From assembly GCF_963675165.1 (NCBI RefSeq), contig NC_087387.1:5296990-5360989 (forward strand): DNA of 64,000 nucleotides. Direction: 5' to 3'. This document shows, piece by piece, positions 11,101-23,954 of the stretch. The DNA is from Halichondria panicea. Lineage: Eukaryota; Porifera; Demospongiae; Suberitida; Halichondriidae. Both the position numbers and the translations under genes were made by a program. Within the stretch, counting starts at the first letter, position 1, and the number at the start of each line of letters is the position of its first letter. The notes below the pieces were generated by a model, which had not been told where the DNA came from, did no database searches, and saw nothing but the letters and a program-made list of their open reading frames with translations.

Positions 11101-12538
11101 CCAAACCAAACATTTACTAAATGCATCTTATATAGTTTTGAAATTGGGATATTTGAACTCAAGTTTACGTTAACTCAAAAGATATCTCAAATAGGTTAGT
11201 TTCGACTTAATTACATGTACGTACAACCTCCATGGGCACACACACATACACACTACAGGCGTACAAGGAAGCTGTACAGTTGATGCCTACAGGAAAGACG
11301 TTCCGAATTGCCCCAAGTCACATTAACGTCTACTACAATCTGGCTAATCTAGTTAGAAATGATCCATCACGACTCAAGGAGGCACTCAATCTCTACCAAA
11401 CAGCACTTTCCATGAAACCAGACTTTGTGGAAGCTCACATGAACAAAGGTGATCTACTACTCAAGCTCAACCAAACTGAAGATGCCAGAATATCGTTTAA
11501 AAAAGCTATTCAGTATAATCCCGACTATACGGATGCTCACTACAATTTGGGGACCGCTCATTTGTTGCTAGGCGATAAAGCTGGAGCCGAGAGGTGTTAT
11601 AGACGTGTACTATCATTGAATAAAGAGCATGTTCATGCACTGTTGAGTTTGGCGGGAGTGTTGAGGGAACTGAGCAAGCAACAAGAGGAGAGGAAAATGT
11701 AAGTGTAATTATGCCTTGTTTGGTATACCCTGTGTTTAGACTGCGAGAGATTGCACAAAATCGATACTATTGTCCACAAATGAATGTCTACGTATCCGCA
11801 AATGTTTGCATGACATGCTATAACAAGCCACAATACACTCCACCCCCTCTCTCTATACAGACTCTACCAGCTACTAGACATTGATCCTCACAACACACGA
11901 GCGTACTTTAACCTCGGAGTAAACTACCTCGACGCACAAAACCTACAGAAATCAGAGGAAATGTTTCTACACACACTAAGACTGGAGCCTGGCTACAAGA
12001 GTGCTCTGTATAATCTTGGAGTATTGTACAATCATCAAGAGAGGCTGGCAGAGGCTGAGAGTGTGTTGGTTAGACTGAGAAAGTACTATCCTGATCATTT
12101 GAATGGAGTGCAACTACTCGGGGATGTGTACACTAAAATGCAGAGGGCTACAGATGCGCAAGAAATGTACGAAGCAGTGCTTAGACAGAACGGCAACCAT
12201 GTCACATCACTACACAATCTAGGTGAGCAATGTTAAGATAGTCGCATCACTATATAGTGCATAGCTATAAGTAAATACAACTGTGAGGGGACTGGTTTGT
12301 ATAATTATATACTACGTATAGCTGGTAAGGGTCTAATTGGTTATTTTGGGAAATTTCACGTAGATGGATATGTATATCATGAATTTTTGTGATTGAACAT
12401 TTCACGGCTTTGTTGAAATACGCAAAATCAACAAATAATGTATATAAACAATGCTTACTTGTATGCATTACAACCCACAAACACCACACACTTCCCACAA
12501 ACACACATCACACACCACCCACACACACTACACACTCT

Positions 12539-12604
<66 letters not shown>

Positions 12605-12796
12605 CACACACACACACACTCTCTAGGAGTTGTGAAGGCAGGACTAGGAGAACTTGAGATGGCCATCACTCTATTCACTAAAGCATTGCAGCTGGACAAC
12701 TCATACGAGGCGGCACGGAAACACTTAGTACAAGCTCAGCAGATTTTAAGCAACTCACAAAATAACAAGACTGATAACAATGTTAGGAACAAGTGA
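8118..12796 (+). CDS. TMTC3: Protein O-mannosyl-transferase TMTC3-like
   Basis: TMTC proteins are ER multi-span glycosyltransferases with C-terminal TPRs; in animals they O-mannosylate cadherin-type domains. Exons: 8118-8125, 8299-8701, 9378-9483, 9660-9775, 9939-10102, 10272-10971, 11259-11698, 11861-12222, 12627-12796; phases close exactly to 822 residues. The first coding exon has only 8 nt (ATGCCTAT|GTAAGT). The lumenal loop keeps the acidic pair of GT-C enzymes ([16 protein letters not shown]) and NDFWGTP...SHKSYRPL. Later come [43 protein letters not shown] (the DUF1736 region) and [19 protein letters not shown], all closest to TMTC3 among the four vertebrate paralogues. TPR repeats start near [11 protein letters not shown] and run to the end. 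The 3' splice site of the last exon lies directly behind a (CA)n tract. A short lysine/asparagine tail ends the protein. Confidence 0.93.
12541..12620. repeat. (CA)n microsatellite at the TMTC3 last-exon acceptor
   Basis: About 80 bp of nearly pure CA repeat ending 6 nt before the acceptor AG at 12625-12626. Histidine/threonine-rich ORFs on both strands here are artefacts of the repeat. Confidence 0.95.
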
Positions 12797-13425
<629 letters not shown>

Positions 13426-13622
13426 ATGAATCGACTACTAGGAGGTGGTAAGAAGAAGGCTCCACCTCCAAGCATGACGGACGCCATTGCCGGTGTGGAT
13501 AGCCGGGGAGAGTCCATCGACAAGAAGATTGGGAAATTAGATCTGGAGCTAACCAAGTATCGCAACCAGATGAAAAAGATGAGAGATGGTCCATCAAAGG
13601 TGAAGCTACATGTACTATTAGT

Positions 13623-13676
<54 letters not shown>

Positions 13677-15690
13677 GGGGGGGGGGGGGCAGTGTTTGTT
13701 TCAATAGGTTACATGTGTATATATACTTGGTTGCATTTGAGTTAGTATTGACCATTTTCAGATTCCTTTTGCTAACTTGTCCTGGTTCTATCTCTACATG
13801 TACATGTAGTTCTAACCCTTCCCCCCCCACACACACAGAACATGATCAAACAGCGAGCGTTACGAGTACTCAAACAGAAGAAGATGTACGAGTCTCAACT
13901 AGAGGGTCTAAGAAACCAATCCTTCAACATGGAGCAGGCCAACTTTGGTATTCAGCAGCTCAAAGACACTAAGACTACCGTAGACGCTATGAAGATAGGT
14001 GTCAAGGAGATGAAGAGAGAGTATAAAAAAATCAATATTGGAAAGATCGAGGTTAGGGAGTGTTAGATACTATTAAGGTCACCTGATTCACTCTCTATAC
14101 TGTTCAGTGTATCTATTGTGGTGTCCCTATAAGCAGGCCACCCTATAATACAGCCAGGTTAATGGGCCCCAAGTCTCTCCATAGCATGTGTTGGACCTGT
14201 GTTAGCAGGCCACCTCTGTATTACTGTTGGTCTGCCCAAGATTTTTCACTCTAATAAAGAATGTCTCCTTTGACTGATATTAATTATGCCACGAAAACTT
14301 TGGGACTAGTGTGTAGCTACTCTACATATACATGTAGCCATAGACCGGGTTCACTGTTCTTTACCTCAAAGCCATAATGTATGAGTGTGTTTACTTCCTC
14401 TTTTGTCATTTTAATGCCAACTACGTGATTGTATGTATGACTGTCTGTAAACTACTATTATTGTTAGGCAATCTCTATACAATATGTACTTCTATACTTT
14501 TGAGGTCACGCAACTTGAAAATACTTTTGTCACCTGCTTTAGGACGTCCAAGACGAGATGTCTGACATGTTGGAACAGACCAATGAGATCATGGACGTGC
14601 TGGGCACACCATATGGTCTCCCTGACGATATAGACGAGGACGACCTGGAAGCAGGTGTGTGGTTGTGTAGATTGGCTAATTTCTGTGTGAGGTGGTTTTC
14701 TTGTATAGAGAAGTTAAATATACTGTTTGGCTGTTTCAGTTTTTGTTTAATAATAGTTAGCTTTTAGAGGCCATGTACAGTGTAGACACATGTAGGTTGT
14801 ACATTTATACGAAAATTCTGCAGTCTTTTCGAAAAATGGCCCGTTTTGAGAGGTAACTTTGAGTGCCCGTAACTTAGAGTGAAGATTGTAACACAAATAC
14901 ATTGTGTAGTCATTTCAAAGGCTAGAGGCTGGCTATACAATGATGGGTTTAGATCAGTGATTGCTTTCTTGTCCTGTTTTTCTTTCCTAGAAACATGTTA
15001 TGTAACCTCTTAGATTATTCTCGGAAATGGCCTGTACATGTATTAGCATTTGGGCCCAAGTACATACATAAGGTTGTACTATCATATGGTAATACTGTAC
15101 TTCCAGAAATAGGATGTACTATAATAATAATGGCAATCCCTCCCTCCCTCCCATGTGTAGAGTTGGAGGCGCTGGGAGATGACTTCCTTGGTGAGGACGA
15201 GGACTCCTCCTACCTCGATGCAGTGGGTGCTCCAGACCCGCCCACCACAGTGCCAGGAGACAGCGGACGTGTCGAGGTGGGTCACTCAGGCATTGGCTCT
15301 TATTCACATGTTGTTATTTTTGCTGTTACTAGAACCCCTCTTAAAAAGACCATGCACCTCTGATGTATAGGCTAGGTCAAAAATTAACAGTTGTGTAGCA
15401 AACAACCCCTCAACAAAGGCTATGTACCTCTGTATATATAATGGGAAAAACCTTGTTCCCTGAATACAAGGGGATCCAGTTACTGTCACAGCTGATGCAT
15501 GTTCACAGCTGATGCATGTTCACAACTGATGCATGTTCACAACTGATGCATGTTCACAACTGATGCATGTTCACAACTGATGCATGTTCACAGCTGATAA
15601 CCCTACAGTGTGAGTCATGTTGTCTCCTTGTTCTCCTCGTAGGGTGGCGTGCAGTTGGATGAATTTGGACTACCTCAACTCAATAGTTAA
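13426..15690 (+). CDS. CHMP5: Charged multivesicular body protein 5 (ESCRT-III)
   Basis: ESCRT-III-type subunit acting in multivesicular body sorting at the endosome. Exons 13426-13599, 13839-14051, 14543-14654, 15161-15276, 15643-15690 give 220 residues, against 219 in human. The N terminus [16 protein letters not shown], the basic helix ([14 protein letters not shown]), [24 protein letters not shown] and [11 protein letters not shown] match CHMP5 nearly residue for residue. The acidic C-terminal half keeps [26 protein letters not shown] and the terminal LDEFGLPQL. Start and stop positions agree with the family exactly. Intron 1 has a (GT)n-G14 block near its 5' end and a C8(AC)n block at its acceptor; intron 4 contains a 17-bp minisatellite. 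IGBP1 follows 293 bp downstream on the same strand. Confidence 0.97.
13627..13689. repeat. (GT)n plus G-run in CHMP5 intron 1
   Basis: About 46 bp of GT repeat followed by about 14 consecutive G. It is complementary in type to the C8(AC)n tract at 13821-13838 at the other end of the same intron. Confidence 0.95.
14131..14237. repeat. Dispersed ~105 bp repeat, copy A (CHMP5 intron 2)
   Basis: Begins AAGCAGGCCACCCT, contains TATAATACAGCCAGGTTAA and ends in GTTAGCAG...CACCTCT. The same sequence recurs at 16862-16970, 19840-19950 and 40202-40300. Confidence 0.8.
15484..15598. repeat. 17-bp minisatellite in CHMP5 intron 4
   Basis: Unit TGATGCATGTTCACAAC (or CAGC variant), about 6-7 tandem copies, containing the palindrome TGATGCATGTTCA. 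Confidence 0.9.
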
Positions 15691-15983
15691 ACTAACTGTA
15701 CTCAAAACACTTCGTTTGCTCATTATCTGTACATAAATTAACCGTCGTCATTATAACTGTACATGTACATGTAGCTTATGTTCTGCAGTTTTTAATGCAT
15801 TTATTGTATGCACTTTAATGTATATTGAACATGGAACCGTGATCTTCATAATTATATAGATTGTTGAGTATGGTAAAGATCATTAGCAAAACAAATTGAA
15901 AACAGACACATACAACTGTACTCAGAATTAGACCGCGGTAAGCCTCGAAGTTAAATCCAGCATGACATTATAGTGAATACACA

Positions 15984-18858
15984 ATGGCAAAGATGGATGT
16001 CTCAGATGAGCCTACTCTAAGGCAGCTTTTCGAGGCAGGCTGGGAAGCACAGAGAAAGACAGAGTCCGGGGAACTGAGCTCAAACACTCAAGACTACAAA
16101 GTGCGTACGTACATGAACTACACAAGTGTCAAATTCCATTTCATATAAACAATCACTCACTCACCCACTCACTCACTCACTCACTCACTCACTCACCCAC
16201 TAACTCACTCACTCACTCACTCACTCACTCACTCACTCACTCACTCACTCACAACTCACAACATCCTTAGCTTGAATCGTTATACTTTAAGTGTGTGATA
16301 TGCTTACGATGTCAATGTACCGTCTTTTCTAATTACAGCGCCACAAAATTTTAATATGATTTTCCAGTGGCGAACAAATAGAACAATGATTATAGTTTGG
16401 TGCTTTAATTAAAGTGACGCTTAGCGATAGAATGTAAAGTAATAGTAGCTGTTATAGTAGCTGTTCCATGAAGCAATCAATTGCATACAAGTATGGCCTT
16501 GATTTCAGGTCGCGCTATAATTTAATTACCTAAGTACTAAAATCCAAAATTTACTTGGCGCTCAATAAAAAAATATTTGTGAATTTGGTGCTTCTATTAG
16601 AGTGGCGCTGTAATCAGAAGAAAGACGGTATACAAATTGTAGTGAACTCTTGTAATGTTCATCTAGAAGAGATGAGATGGAGCTATGTCTAGGGTTGTCT
16701 TTGTCATGTGATCCCCCCCCCCCCTCCTCCAGGTGTTGGTATGTGATGGAGTGTCTTCACTAGAGAGGGCGACTCGTCTGGTGAACCAACTGTCTCTGTT
16801 CAGTGGGAACGAGGCCGTGGAGGAACTACCAACCTCTGATCTGAGGTGAGGGTCTTTATTAAAGCAGGCCACCCTCTATAATACAGCCAGGTTAATGGGC
16901 CCCAAGGTCTCTCCATAGCATGTGTTTGGACCTGTGTTAGCAGACCACCTCTTTATTACAGCCACTGTTAGTAGTTTATCACGGCACAAAACTCCCGGAA
17001 TTGATAGGAAAATACTTAGTGAATAGAAATGACAATAAGAGTAAGGAGGAAGCCCTGTCCTACAGATGTCTATGTCTTATAGTTAATAATTACACCATTC
17101 TCCACCAGATACCTCCTCCTACCTGCCCTGCTGGGAGACCTCACTCTGCAACACAACGATGGAGAGAGACTCGAGTGCTTGTCCAGAGCCAGGGTCTACT
17201 TTGTGGACTACCTGCAACGCTGCAAGAGCTACTCCATCACTCAACAGGTGAGAATCAGTGCTGGAGGAAATCCTTTTCTCAGTATGTTCTCGGCACTGTG
17301 TACTCTTGTAGCTGCATCACACTTTGTCTGTAGAGTTAGCCAGTGCGTAGAATGCAAATTATATTATCCGTTTCCTTAAAAAATTGCTTGAGAAAAAACG
17401 CCTTTGCCTATTCCTTACTAATTATCGTGTATTTAACACTTTTTAATTGTAGCTGTTTTACAAAGATATTATTGTATAGAGTCTACAGTCATTTGTTCTC
17501 TAGGACCCTCCTACTAAGAGGGAGGCTGGCGCTAGCAGTGTCTCACAAAAAGGCCAAAACTACGAGCAGGCCTCCTCTGACAGAGCTACCAAGATAGCAA
17601 GACTGAGGGCTAAGAAAGAAATGGAGAAAAAGATACAAGTATGTGTGGAAAGAATAAGAGATTGTTTCACACGTTACATGTAGCTACTAGTACTAGCCTT
17701 GTTCCAATTGACCTGAGAACGAGGCTAGTTAGCTAGCTACATGCATGTCTTAGAGTGTTGTATTAATTCAAACTTGTTCACATACTGAGTTGCTGTTTCA
17801 CCCCCTCCCCCCCCCACACACACACACACACACACACACCCCCACACACACACACACACGTACTCTAGGGGCTGGCAGATCGACTTAAGGTCAGTTCATC
17901 CGAAGATAGCGATGACTTGCTGAGGGAGCACTTGTTAGCCGTGTTGCAATACTGGGTGATCAAATGTCAGGAGGGTGTGGTCTCAATCGATCAAGAAATT
18001 GAATTATTAGAGGGCATGGCACAAATGCGGGACGGTCCTGGACGAGTTGCTATGCAACAAGGTGCCAAACCACCCCCTCCAAACCGAAGACCAAACCCTC
18101 CCATTGTAATCACAAGAGACATGATACAGGTACTGTGTGCTGGGATACTTGTACAGCTCCACCTAATTAAGAAATGGGCGTACTCGTATTCACCGTACTC
18201 TCGGTGTTTTTAGGTGCTAAAATGAAAGTTTGTGAAAGTTTAATGTTAAAAGACAGCCAAATAAGAGCCACAGAACCTCTCCACAACTTAAACAGTGCTT
18301 CTATCCCTAAACTTTTTGCGGAAAAACCTCTGGACCAGGACAATATTATTGTCACCCCATATTCACAGAAGTGTGTAATAGACTACTAAATAGTCCTCCT
18401 TATTGTATACAGGGTAAAGTGTTCGGAGGAGGCTACCCCAGTCTGCCATCCATGAGTGTGGAGGAATGGTTTGATGAGCAGTACGGAGGAACACGGCCTC
18501 CTGTGCCCAAGAGCAGGGTGGAGGGGGAGGAAGAGGAGGAGGAGGAAGAAAAGGAAGAAACTGAAGAGTCGCTGAAACAGGCTCGAGACTTTGACGAACA
18601 TAAAGATTGTAAGTTATTGATGACTACATGTACAATAATTATGTTGCTTGTTGATTTGTTAAGTTAAGTCACCTTTGAGGGTAAACTAACACTGGCTGCA
18701 ATAAAGAGGTGATGGTCTGGTATCTACACAGGTCCATGCAGACACATGCTACTATAGAGACTGGTGTATCACATGACAGTACACATTACATTGTCCCCCC
18801 CCCCCACACACACACAGCTAACAGACGAGGCTGTGGCAATAGAAAGAACATGGGATGA
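15984..18858 (+). CDS. IGBP1: Immunoglobulin-binding protein 1 / alpha4 (TAP42-type PP2A regulator)
   Basis: Alpha4/TAP42 proteins bind and protect the free catalytic subunits of PP2A-type phosphatases through an N-terminal TPR-like helical domain. Exons 15984-16100, 16733-16845, 17109-17247, 17504-17638, 17869-18129, 18413-18608 and 18818-18858 close to 333 residues (human 339). Matches run in order: LRQLFEAGWE, RLVNQLSLFSGNEAVEEL, TSDLRYLLLPALLGDLTL, RLECLSRARVYFVDYLQRC, ARLRAKKEMEKKI, the SIDQEIELL motif, VITRDMIQGKVFGGGYPSLP, MSVEEWFDE and an E-rich stretch. It ends ARDFDEHKDS-NRRGCGNRKNMG, like WDDWKDTHPRGYGNRQNMG in human. The last exon codes for only 13 residues. AGPAT5 ends 255 bp further on the opposite strand, so the two genes converge. 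Confidence 0.95.
16147..16252. repeat. (ACTC)n microsatellite in IGBP1 intron 1
   Basis: Tetranucleotide ACTC repeat over about 105 bp with a few ACCC/ACTA variants. Confidence 0.9.
16318..16630. mobile_element. TA-flanked miniature inverted-repeat element in IGBP1 intron 1
   Basis: Termini TACCGTCTTTTCTAATTAC at the left and the reverse complement of TACCGTCTTTCTTCTGATT at the right pair over ~27 bp, including the GCGCCAC block. Both ends are flanked by TA, the target duplication of mariner-type elements. The inside is AT-rich and noncoding. Confidence 0.75.
16862..16970. repeat. Dispersed ~105 bp repeat, copy B (IGBP1 intron 2)
   Basis: Nearly the same sequence as 14131-14237, including AGCATGTGTTTGGACCTGTG. 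Confidence 0.8.
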
Positions 18859-19113
18859 GCACATGACCTGAACTGTCACTAGATACATGTTTATACAGCT
18901 CTGTATTTTGCAATAATAATTAATGATTGAATGATGCGTATAAATTACATGTATGTACTGAATGTGAACAAAATTGAACATGTTTGAGAGACGTACTAAC
19001 AATTGTTTTACAGATCGATATACAAACATTTGTACGACAACTATCCAAAACAGCACAAACAAAACAAAATTAATTTGTATAATTATTAGAAGTTAGGAGT
19101 TGTTCGTCTGATG

Positions 19114-19340
19114 CTATGTACGTAATCTCGACTTGAATCCTGAGATCAAGGTAATAGCTGTGAATATCATTACAGTAGCTAACATCCACCGTCGTCCATA
19201 GCGATGGCTGAGTGCCACGCCTACTGATAGCGCTAACAATACGAGGGGGAGGAGACATTGGGAGAGAGGGAGGGTGTGTGTGAAGCGTGGGGCTGGGAAC
19301 GAACCAGTCTCCAGCAAGGAGGAGATCAATCTGTGTGTGT

Positions 19341-19379
<39 letters not shown>

Positions 19380-22300
19380 TTGAGAGGATGCAATAGTTAT
19401 GTATCATTATGGAGGGGACTTTGCCAAGTCTTTATTGGTTTCAGTTCGTAATGCTCAATACTCAACAACTAGCCCTACTACATGATAGCTGATTGAAAAT
19501 AGCCATTTTAAAAACACTGGGCACTGACTGACTGTACAAGTGTACATGTCGTACTCACTTATCCTTCTTCAAGAAAGCGTCATACATCCAAGCTTTCTGC
19601 TCCTCGGGAGTCTGCAGCGATAACGCCTCAATCAAAACAGTAGTACATGCAGTGTGAATACATTAATTTATAACAATCCCACCGTTGGTATGTCTTCTAT
19701 AGGCACCCTCCTCACATGAACATGGACCTTGGAGCACTGACCAGAGTAGAAACCTGGAGAGAGAGAGAGAGAGAGGGGGAGGAAGGGAGTATCTAGTCTG
19801 GGGGCCAGTGTATAGTGAATTTTGTCTATTGCAGTAAAAAAGCAGGTCACCCTCTATAATACAGCCAGGTTAACGGGGCCCAAAGTTTCCATAGCATGTG
19901 TTTGGACCTGTGTTAGCAGACCACCTCTTTATTATGGCCACTGTTAGTCTACCTATAGTAATCTAATGGCCTATATAATACCCAAAGGATATACAGTTAT
20001 AGAAACAGGATTAAATACAACATTACGTTAGCTCCGCCCACCAAATAGATCAGGGGGTGGTCCCCTGGTTCTCCCTCCCTCGGCAGTTGCGCAGCCGTAA
20101 CCCTCATAGTAGATAGTAAGGTCGTACACGGCTTGGAAATGACCTCTGACCTGTTCAAGGGCGAGCTGGAGGCAAGAAACAACAACAGAATGATTAGCAT
20201 TCATACAACACTGCATGTACAGTACCTCGATAATTATAACAATATCATATAAATATATAAATAGCGTGTAATTTCCAAGGAACAATTTTCAGTCCCCAAA
20301 AATGCGTGCGTCTTCAACTTATAACGACGGTTACTACTAAAAATTAATAACAAAATTCATGAAATTTAGGAAAAAATAAACGGTGAGTACACACGTTAAA
20401 ACCAGTGGTCCTGGGCATGAGGATGTGCTGCAGTGGAGGCAGACCAGCGGCTGTGGCATATTCCTGACTCTTGGCTCTCTTTAGAGAACCGCTCTCTCTC
20501 ATATCATAGCGGGTCCCCTCAGGGAAGATGACCAGCCATACCTGTCGGACAGAGGAGAAATTAATAGTTCATATGAATCTGACTGCTGATGAAAACTTTT
20601 AGATATGGCGCGAAATTTCGTGGAATAGCAACTAGAAGCATTTCGTGGGTTGACTGCTTATCGGAAACACTCCTTTGCACGTTATAGCAGATAATTTTAT
20701 AATATTTTTCGTGGAATTTTTTGTGTAGGATTGCTACAAAATTAAGCCTTTCGAAAAGTTCGCGTTACATAGTAAATGCATTGCATTAGCTATGATAGAG
20801 ACATGGGTGGGTGCAGGTGTTTCCTATGTGGTCACACGCTATGATAACAACCATGCAGGTTAATGAACCACAATGTCTCCACAGCATGTGACAGCATGTG
20901 TGTGATCAGAGGAGGTACCACACAGAGTACCTCGATTAGGCTTGGTCACGTGCAAAATTCAACAGTAAAGTCATTGTTACATGTGACTAATTAAACTCCT
21001 AATCGAGGTACTCGTGTCAGACCTCCTCTGGTGTGTGATAGCATGTGCTTGGACCTGTGTAACAGACCACCTACAGATCACAGAGACTGTTGGTCTGCCT
21101 CCAAGGCCACTATATTATAGACTTGTTTCACAGTACACAATAGTTGCTGTACATTACTATACACTCACTGGCATGTCTTTCTCTACAAAATTCTTTAGAC
21201 CTCTGAAAGGCAGTAAAACCATGCATTCACGAATGAATAAAGAGTACAAACAAGCTGCATTCACATTACACACAGGCAACCAATATTTAAAGTCTATTTG
21301 CGTTGAGTTCGACCCCGGAAGTTATGTGGTCAATATGCCTTGATATTTTATGCTTTATGTGGTGGACTGGGACGTCTACAAGGAAAATGCTAACTTTTAG
21401 CTGGTTGGAGCTTACCAGCTCTACAGCATATAGATAGAAGCGCTTTTTAACAAGGAATCCGATGGTATATGACACTTTGAATTTCAGTAAAGTATGACAA
21501 AGTTATGACAACTTTATGAAGGTCAAACTCAACACAAATAGACTTTAGTATAATCATAACCACTCACCTGATCATACTCTCTTGGTCTCGGGTTTTATTC
21601 CTCTTCACAAAGATGCCTCCACGCTGCATGGGGAAATGAGGAGAGATAAAGACAATTATGTCTTTATAATGGGTGGCCATAATTCTAGTTTAGATTGTCA
21701 AAATATACATTTTGTAGCTCTCTGATAACTTCTTTATTACCAAGTATGTTTGTAATTATGCTTTCAGTCCTTAAAAACATGATGATTATTTATAGTATGA
21801 AAGTTTATAGGTGGAGGTCTGAAACACTGACCATTCCGAGATACCAGCCATAGAGAGGTAGGAATCTAAGAGCATCCTTAAGAATGTACTTTGCCCTCCC
21901 TCCGTAGCCTCCCTGCTTCACACACAGCACCTCAGGCAACACCCAGTCAACTGGAGGGAGGGGGAGGGGCATGGCGTAAGATTGTACAGTATAGATAAAC
22001 TATAATTATAGGCCTTGTCGTAAATGCAATCACGATAACAGCAATGCAGCAGCGACCATAACTAAGTTATGTTGCAGCATAATTATAATAATGGCTCGAA
22101 ATATTTACATGAAAATTGAAAACTGGCATTTGAATTTAGCACCGATTGTACACATCTATGCTGCGAAATTTAAATTTATTGATTATGATAAGCGCATAAG
22201 TTAATTGTACTCAGAATGTGGTGTTACTTGTGCATGTCTTTAGTGATTGAGCTAGGAAGTCACCTGAACACTGATGGTTAGAGAGGTAGAGGGTATTCTC

Positions 22301-22996
22301 CGGGTTGTCAGGGATATGGTCACCATAGAAACAGAACTGAGAGAAGTATGTAAAGAAACGCAAAGAGTGAGAGCATGGCAAGCAATCTCCCATGCCTTAC
22401 ATGGAATTCCCAATAGTTAGAAATTAACACAATCAGGTTTCGCAATCAGGTTTGTAGTGAACTCAACAGGGAAAAGACATATAAATAAATCAGAACCACT
22501 CTTAACCCCTGAAGGCCAGGTCCCCAAATGAATAGTTTAATTAAAACGACCCCTCAACAAAGGCCAACACTATAAAGCCAGAATGGACCAAGTGGCATAT
22601 ACGGCACCAGATGTAAATTATGGAAGGGAAGGGTTCGGGTTAGCTAAGGAAAAGTAACAAAATTAGGGCGTTTCCACATCCGGTGCCGTATAAGCCTCAT
22701 GATCCACCAGAACTTTGTTCTCTAATAAAAATTAATGTCAGCTATAAAGAAGTTTTACTGTACGGTAGACGGTATACCTCCACTCCAGACCAAATTTCGT
22801 AGAAGAAGCCGACCACTGCTTGGTAGTTGGAGTAAAGCCTCTCCTCGAGTCTCTGGTAGACCCGGGAAGGTAGTGGCAGTGTGAGGACTCGTATGATGAC
22901 CCATTGGTTGAGGAATGGAGTCATGGAGCCTATGATGATGACTGCTGGTGGGACCCATCGCAACTCCCTCAGCAAGTGGCTAGCTGTCAGGATCAT
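19114..22996 (-). CDS. AGPAT5: 1-acyl-sn-glycerol-3-phosphate acyltransferase epsilon-like
   Basis: Acylates lysophosphatidate to phosphatidate on ER/mitochondrial membranes. Ten exons on the minus strand: 22996-22778, 22336-22264, 21950-21832, 21623-21568, 21202-21169, 20541-20395, 20165-20042, 19753-19683, 19611-19559, 19330-19114. Phases close to 370 residues (human AGPAT5 364). The start is the ATG in CCGCCATGA, matching the family length; an ATG 36 nt upstream is the alternative. Catalytic motif NHQCSVDWV (NHX4D) is split between exons 2 and 3. Then LPLYGWYL, GGIFVKR, the 34 nt microexon GLKNFVEKDMP, and VIFPEGTRYD (EGTR motif). Next are KVHVHVRRVPIEDIP and EEQKAWMYDAFLKKDKL. The C-terminal exon adds a two-helix membrane tail. 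The exon 9 start could instead be 19632 (AG|GCG), which is also in frame. It converges with IGBP1. Confidence 0.93.
19331..19376. repeat. (GT)n tract at the AGPAT5 last-exon acceptor
   Basis: On the gene's own (minus) strand this is a CA repeat that runs directly into the acceptor CAG of exon 10. Confidence 0.9.
19840..19950. repeat. Dispersed ~105 bp repeat, copy C (AGPAT5 intron 7)
   Basis: Same family as 14131-14237, in the same orientation on the plus strand although the host gene is on the minus strand. That points to an inserted repeat rather than shared gene sequence. Confidence 0.8.
20601..20772. repeat. Degenerate copy of the 44443-44677 miniature element
   Basis: Shares GCATTTCGT, TTTGCACGTTATAG and TAGGATTGCT in the same order with the element at 44443-44677, but the terminal repeats have decayed (GGCGCGAAATTTCG at left, TTCGCGTTACATAG at right). 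Confidence 0.6.
20846..21090. repeat. Dispersed repeat copy split by a palindromic insertion
   Basis: The outer parts (CATGCAGGTTAATG on the left, GCATGTGCTTGGACCTGTGT on the right) are a diverged copy of the ~105 bp dispersed repeat. Between them lies a palindrome with arms 20905-20940 and 20998-21032 (core GTACCTCGATTAGG). This looks like a nested insertion. Confidence 0.55.
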
Positions 22997-23183
22997 GGCG
23001 GGATCGTTCTTAGTCCTTTCTCTGTGGAGCACTTCTGACTCTAGCTAAGTTTTTTTTATCTATGGTTAAGTTAGGAGGCTTGCTTGTTGTTTCAGGCAAG
23101 CTTGTCCTCCACGAGGTTGGAGGCTATAAAGACAAACACAATGCTCATATGAGCCCCTCCCACACTGCACTTTGCAGAAAGGT

Positions 23184-23954
23184 ATGGGAGGTGATTACCG
23201 CCAAAATTAGCAGTTAAAAAAATGATGCTGTTTTTTTTACAGAGGGTTTTTAAAAAATGGTGCTGTTTTTTTTTTACAGAGGTGTGTTTTAAAAAATGGT
23301 GCTGTTTTTTTTACAGAGGGTTTTAAAAAAATGGTGCTGTTTTAAAATGATGCTGTTTTTTTACAGAGGTTTTAAAAAAATGATGCTGTTTTTTTACAGA
23401 GGGTTTTAAAAAAATGATGCTGTTTTTTTATAAAAAATTGTGACACTGCATGCACTGAGTGAGATCTTCTTTCTTGCCTCCACTTTTAAGCACATGGTGG
23501 AGGCAAAAAAGAAGGACATTCTCCCACATGGCTTTGCTAAGAGAACTAGAGATATGGAAGACAAAGACACCCTCGACCGCAGGATTGCTCCCACTACTCC
23601 AATTAAAGAGTTTGTTCATCTCCAACTTTGAGGCACTTTGGGTTTGGGAAGCAGACGTAGAGCTAGAGCTAGTCGACGACGTAAGCATATAGACGGCACC
23701 GCCAAGGCACTTGAGCTTGACCTACCCTCCCCCTTGCTCTTGCTGTCAACAGCCTTTAGCAGCAGCTTTGTGCTTTCAACTACCTGCTGTCTGAGGTCGA
23801 GGGTGTCTTTGTCTTCCATATCTCTAGCTCTCTTAGCAAAGCCATGTGGGAGAATGTCCTTCTTTTTTGCCAGCATCATTTTAAAACACACCTCTGTAAA
23901 AAAAAAACAGCATAATTTTTTTACTGCTAATTTTGGCGGTGATCACCTCCCATA
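23184..23954. mobile_element. ~770 bp inverted-repeat transposable element with internal inverted segment
   Basis: Outer arms TGGGAGGTGATTACCGCC (from 23186) and its complement (ending 23952) continue through CAAAATTAGCAG and an A-run/TGCTGTTTTTT block, about 60 bp in all, flanked by TA. The left side carries several tandem copies of the GATGCTGTTTTTTTACAGAGG unit (23220-23430). Inside, 23500-23580 and 23785-23870 are inverted copies of each other (CATTCTCCCACATGGCTTTG). The reading frames in the inner region share one peptide, which suggests a decayed coding source, but no transposase motif is recognised. Confidence 0.7.

Noticed and set aside
12389-12796. Long histidine/threonine ORFs over the CA repeat
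   Set aside because: They are translations of the (CA)n tract; only 12627-12796 is the real last TMTC3 exon.
23428-23891. Overlapping ORFs on both strands in the 23 kb element
   Set aside because: They arise from inverted copies of one segment and contain no recognisable transposase domain.
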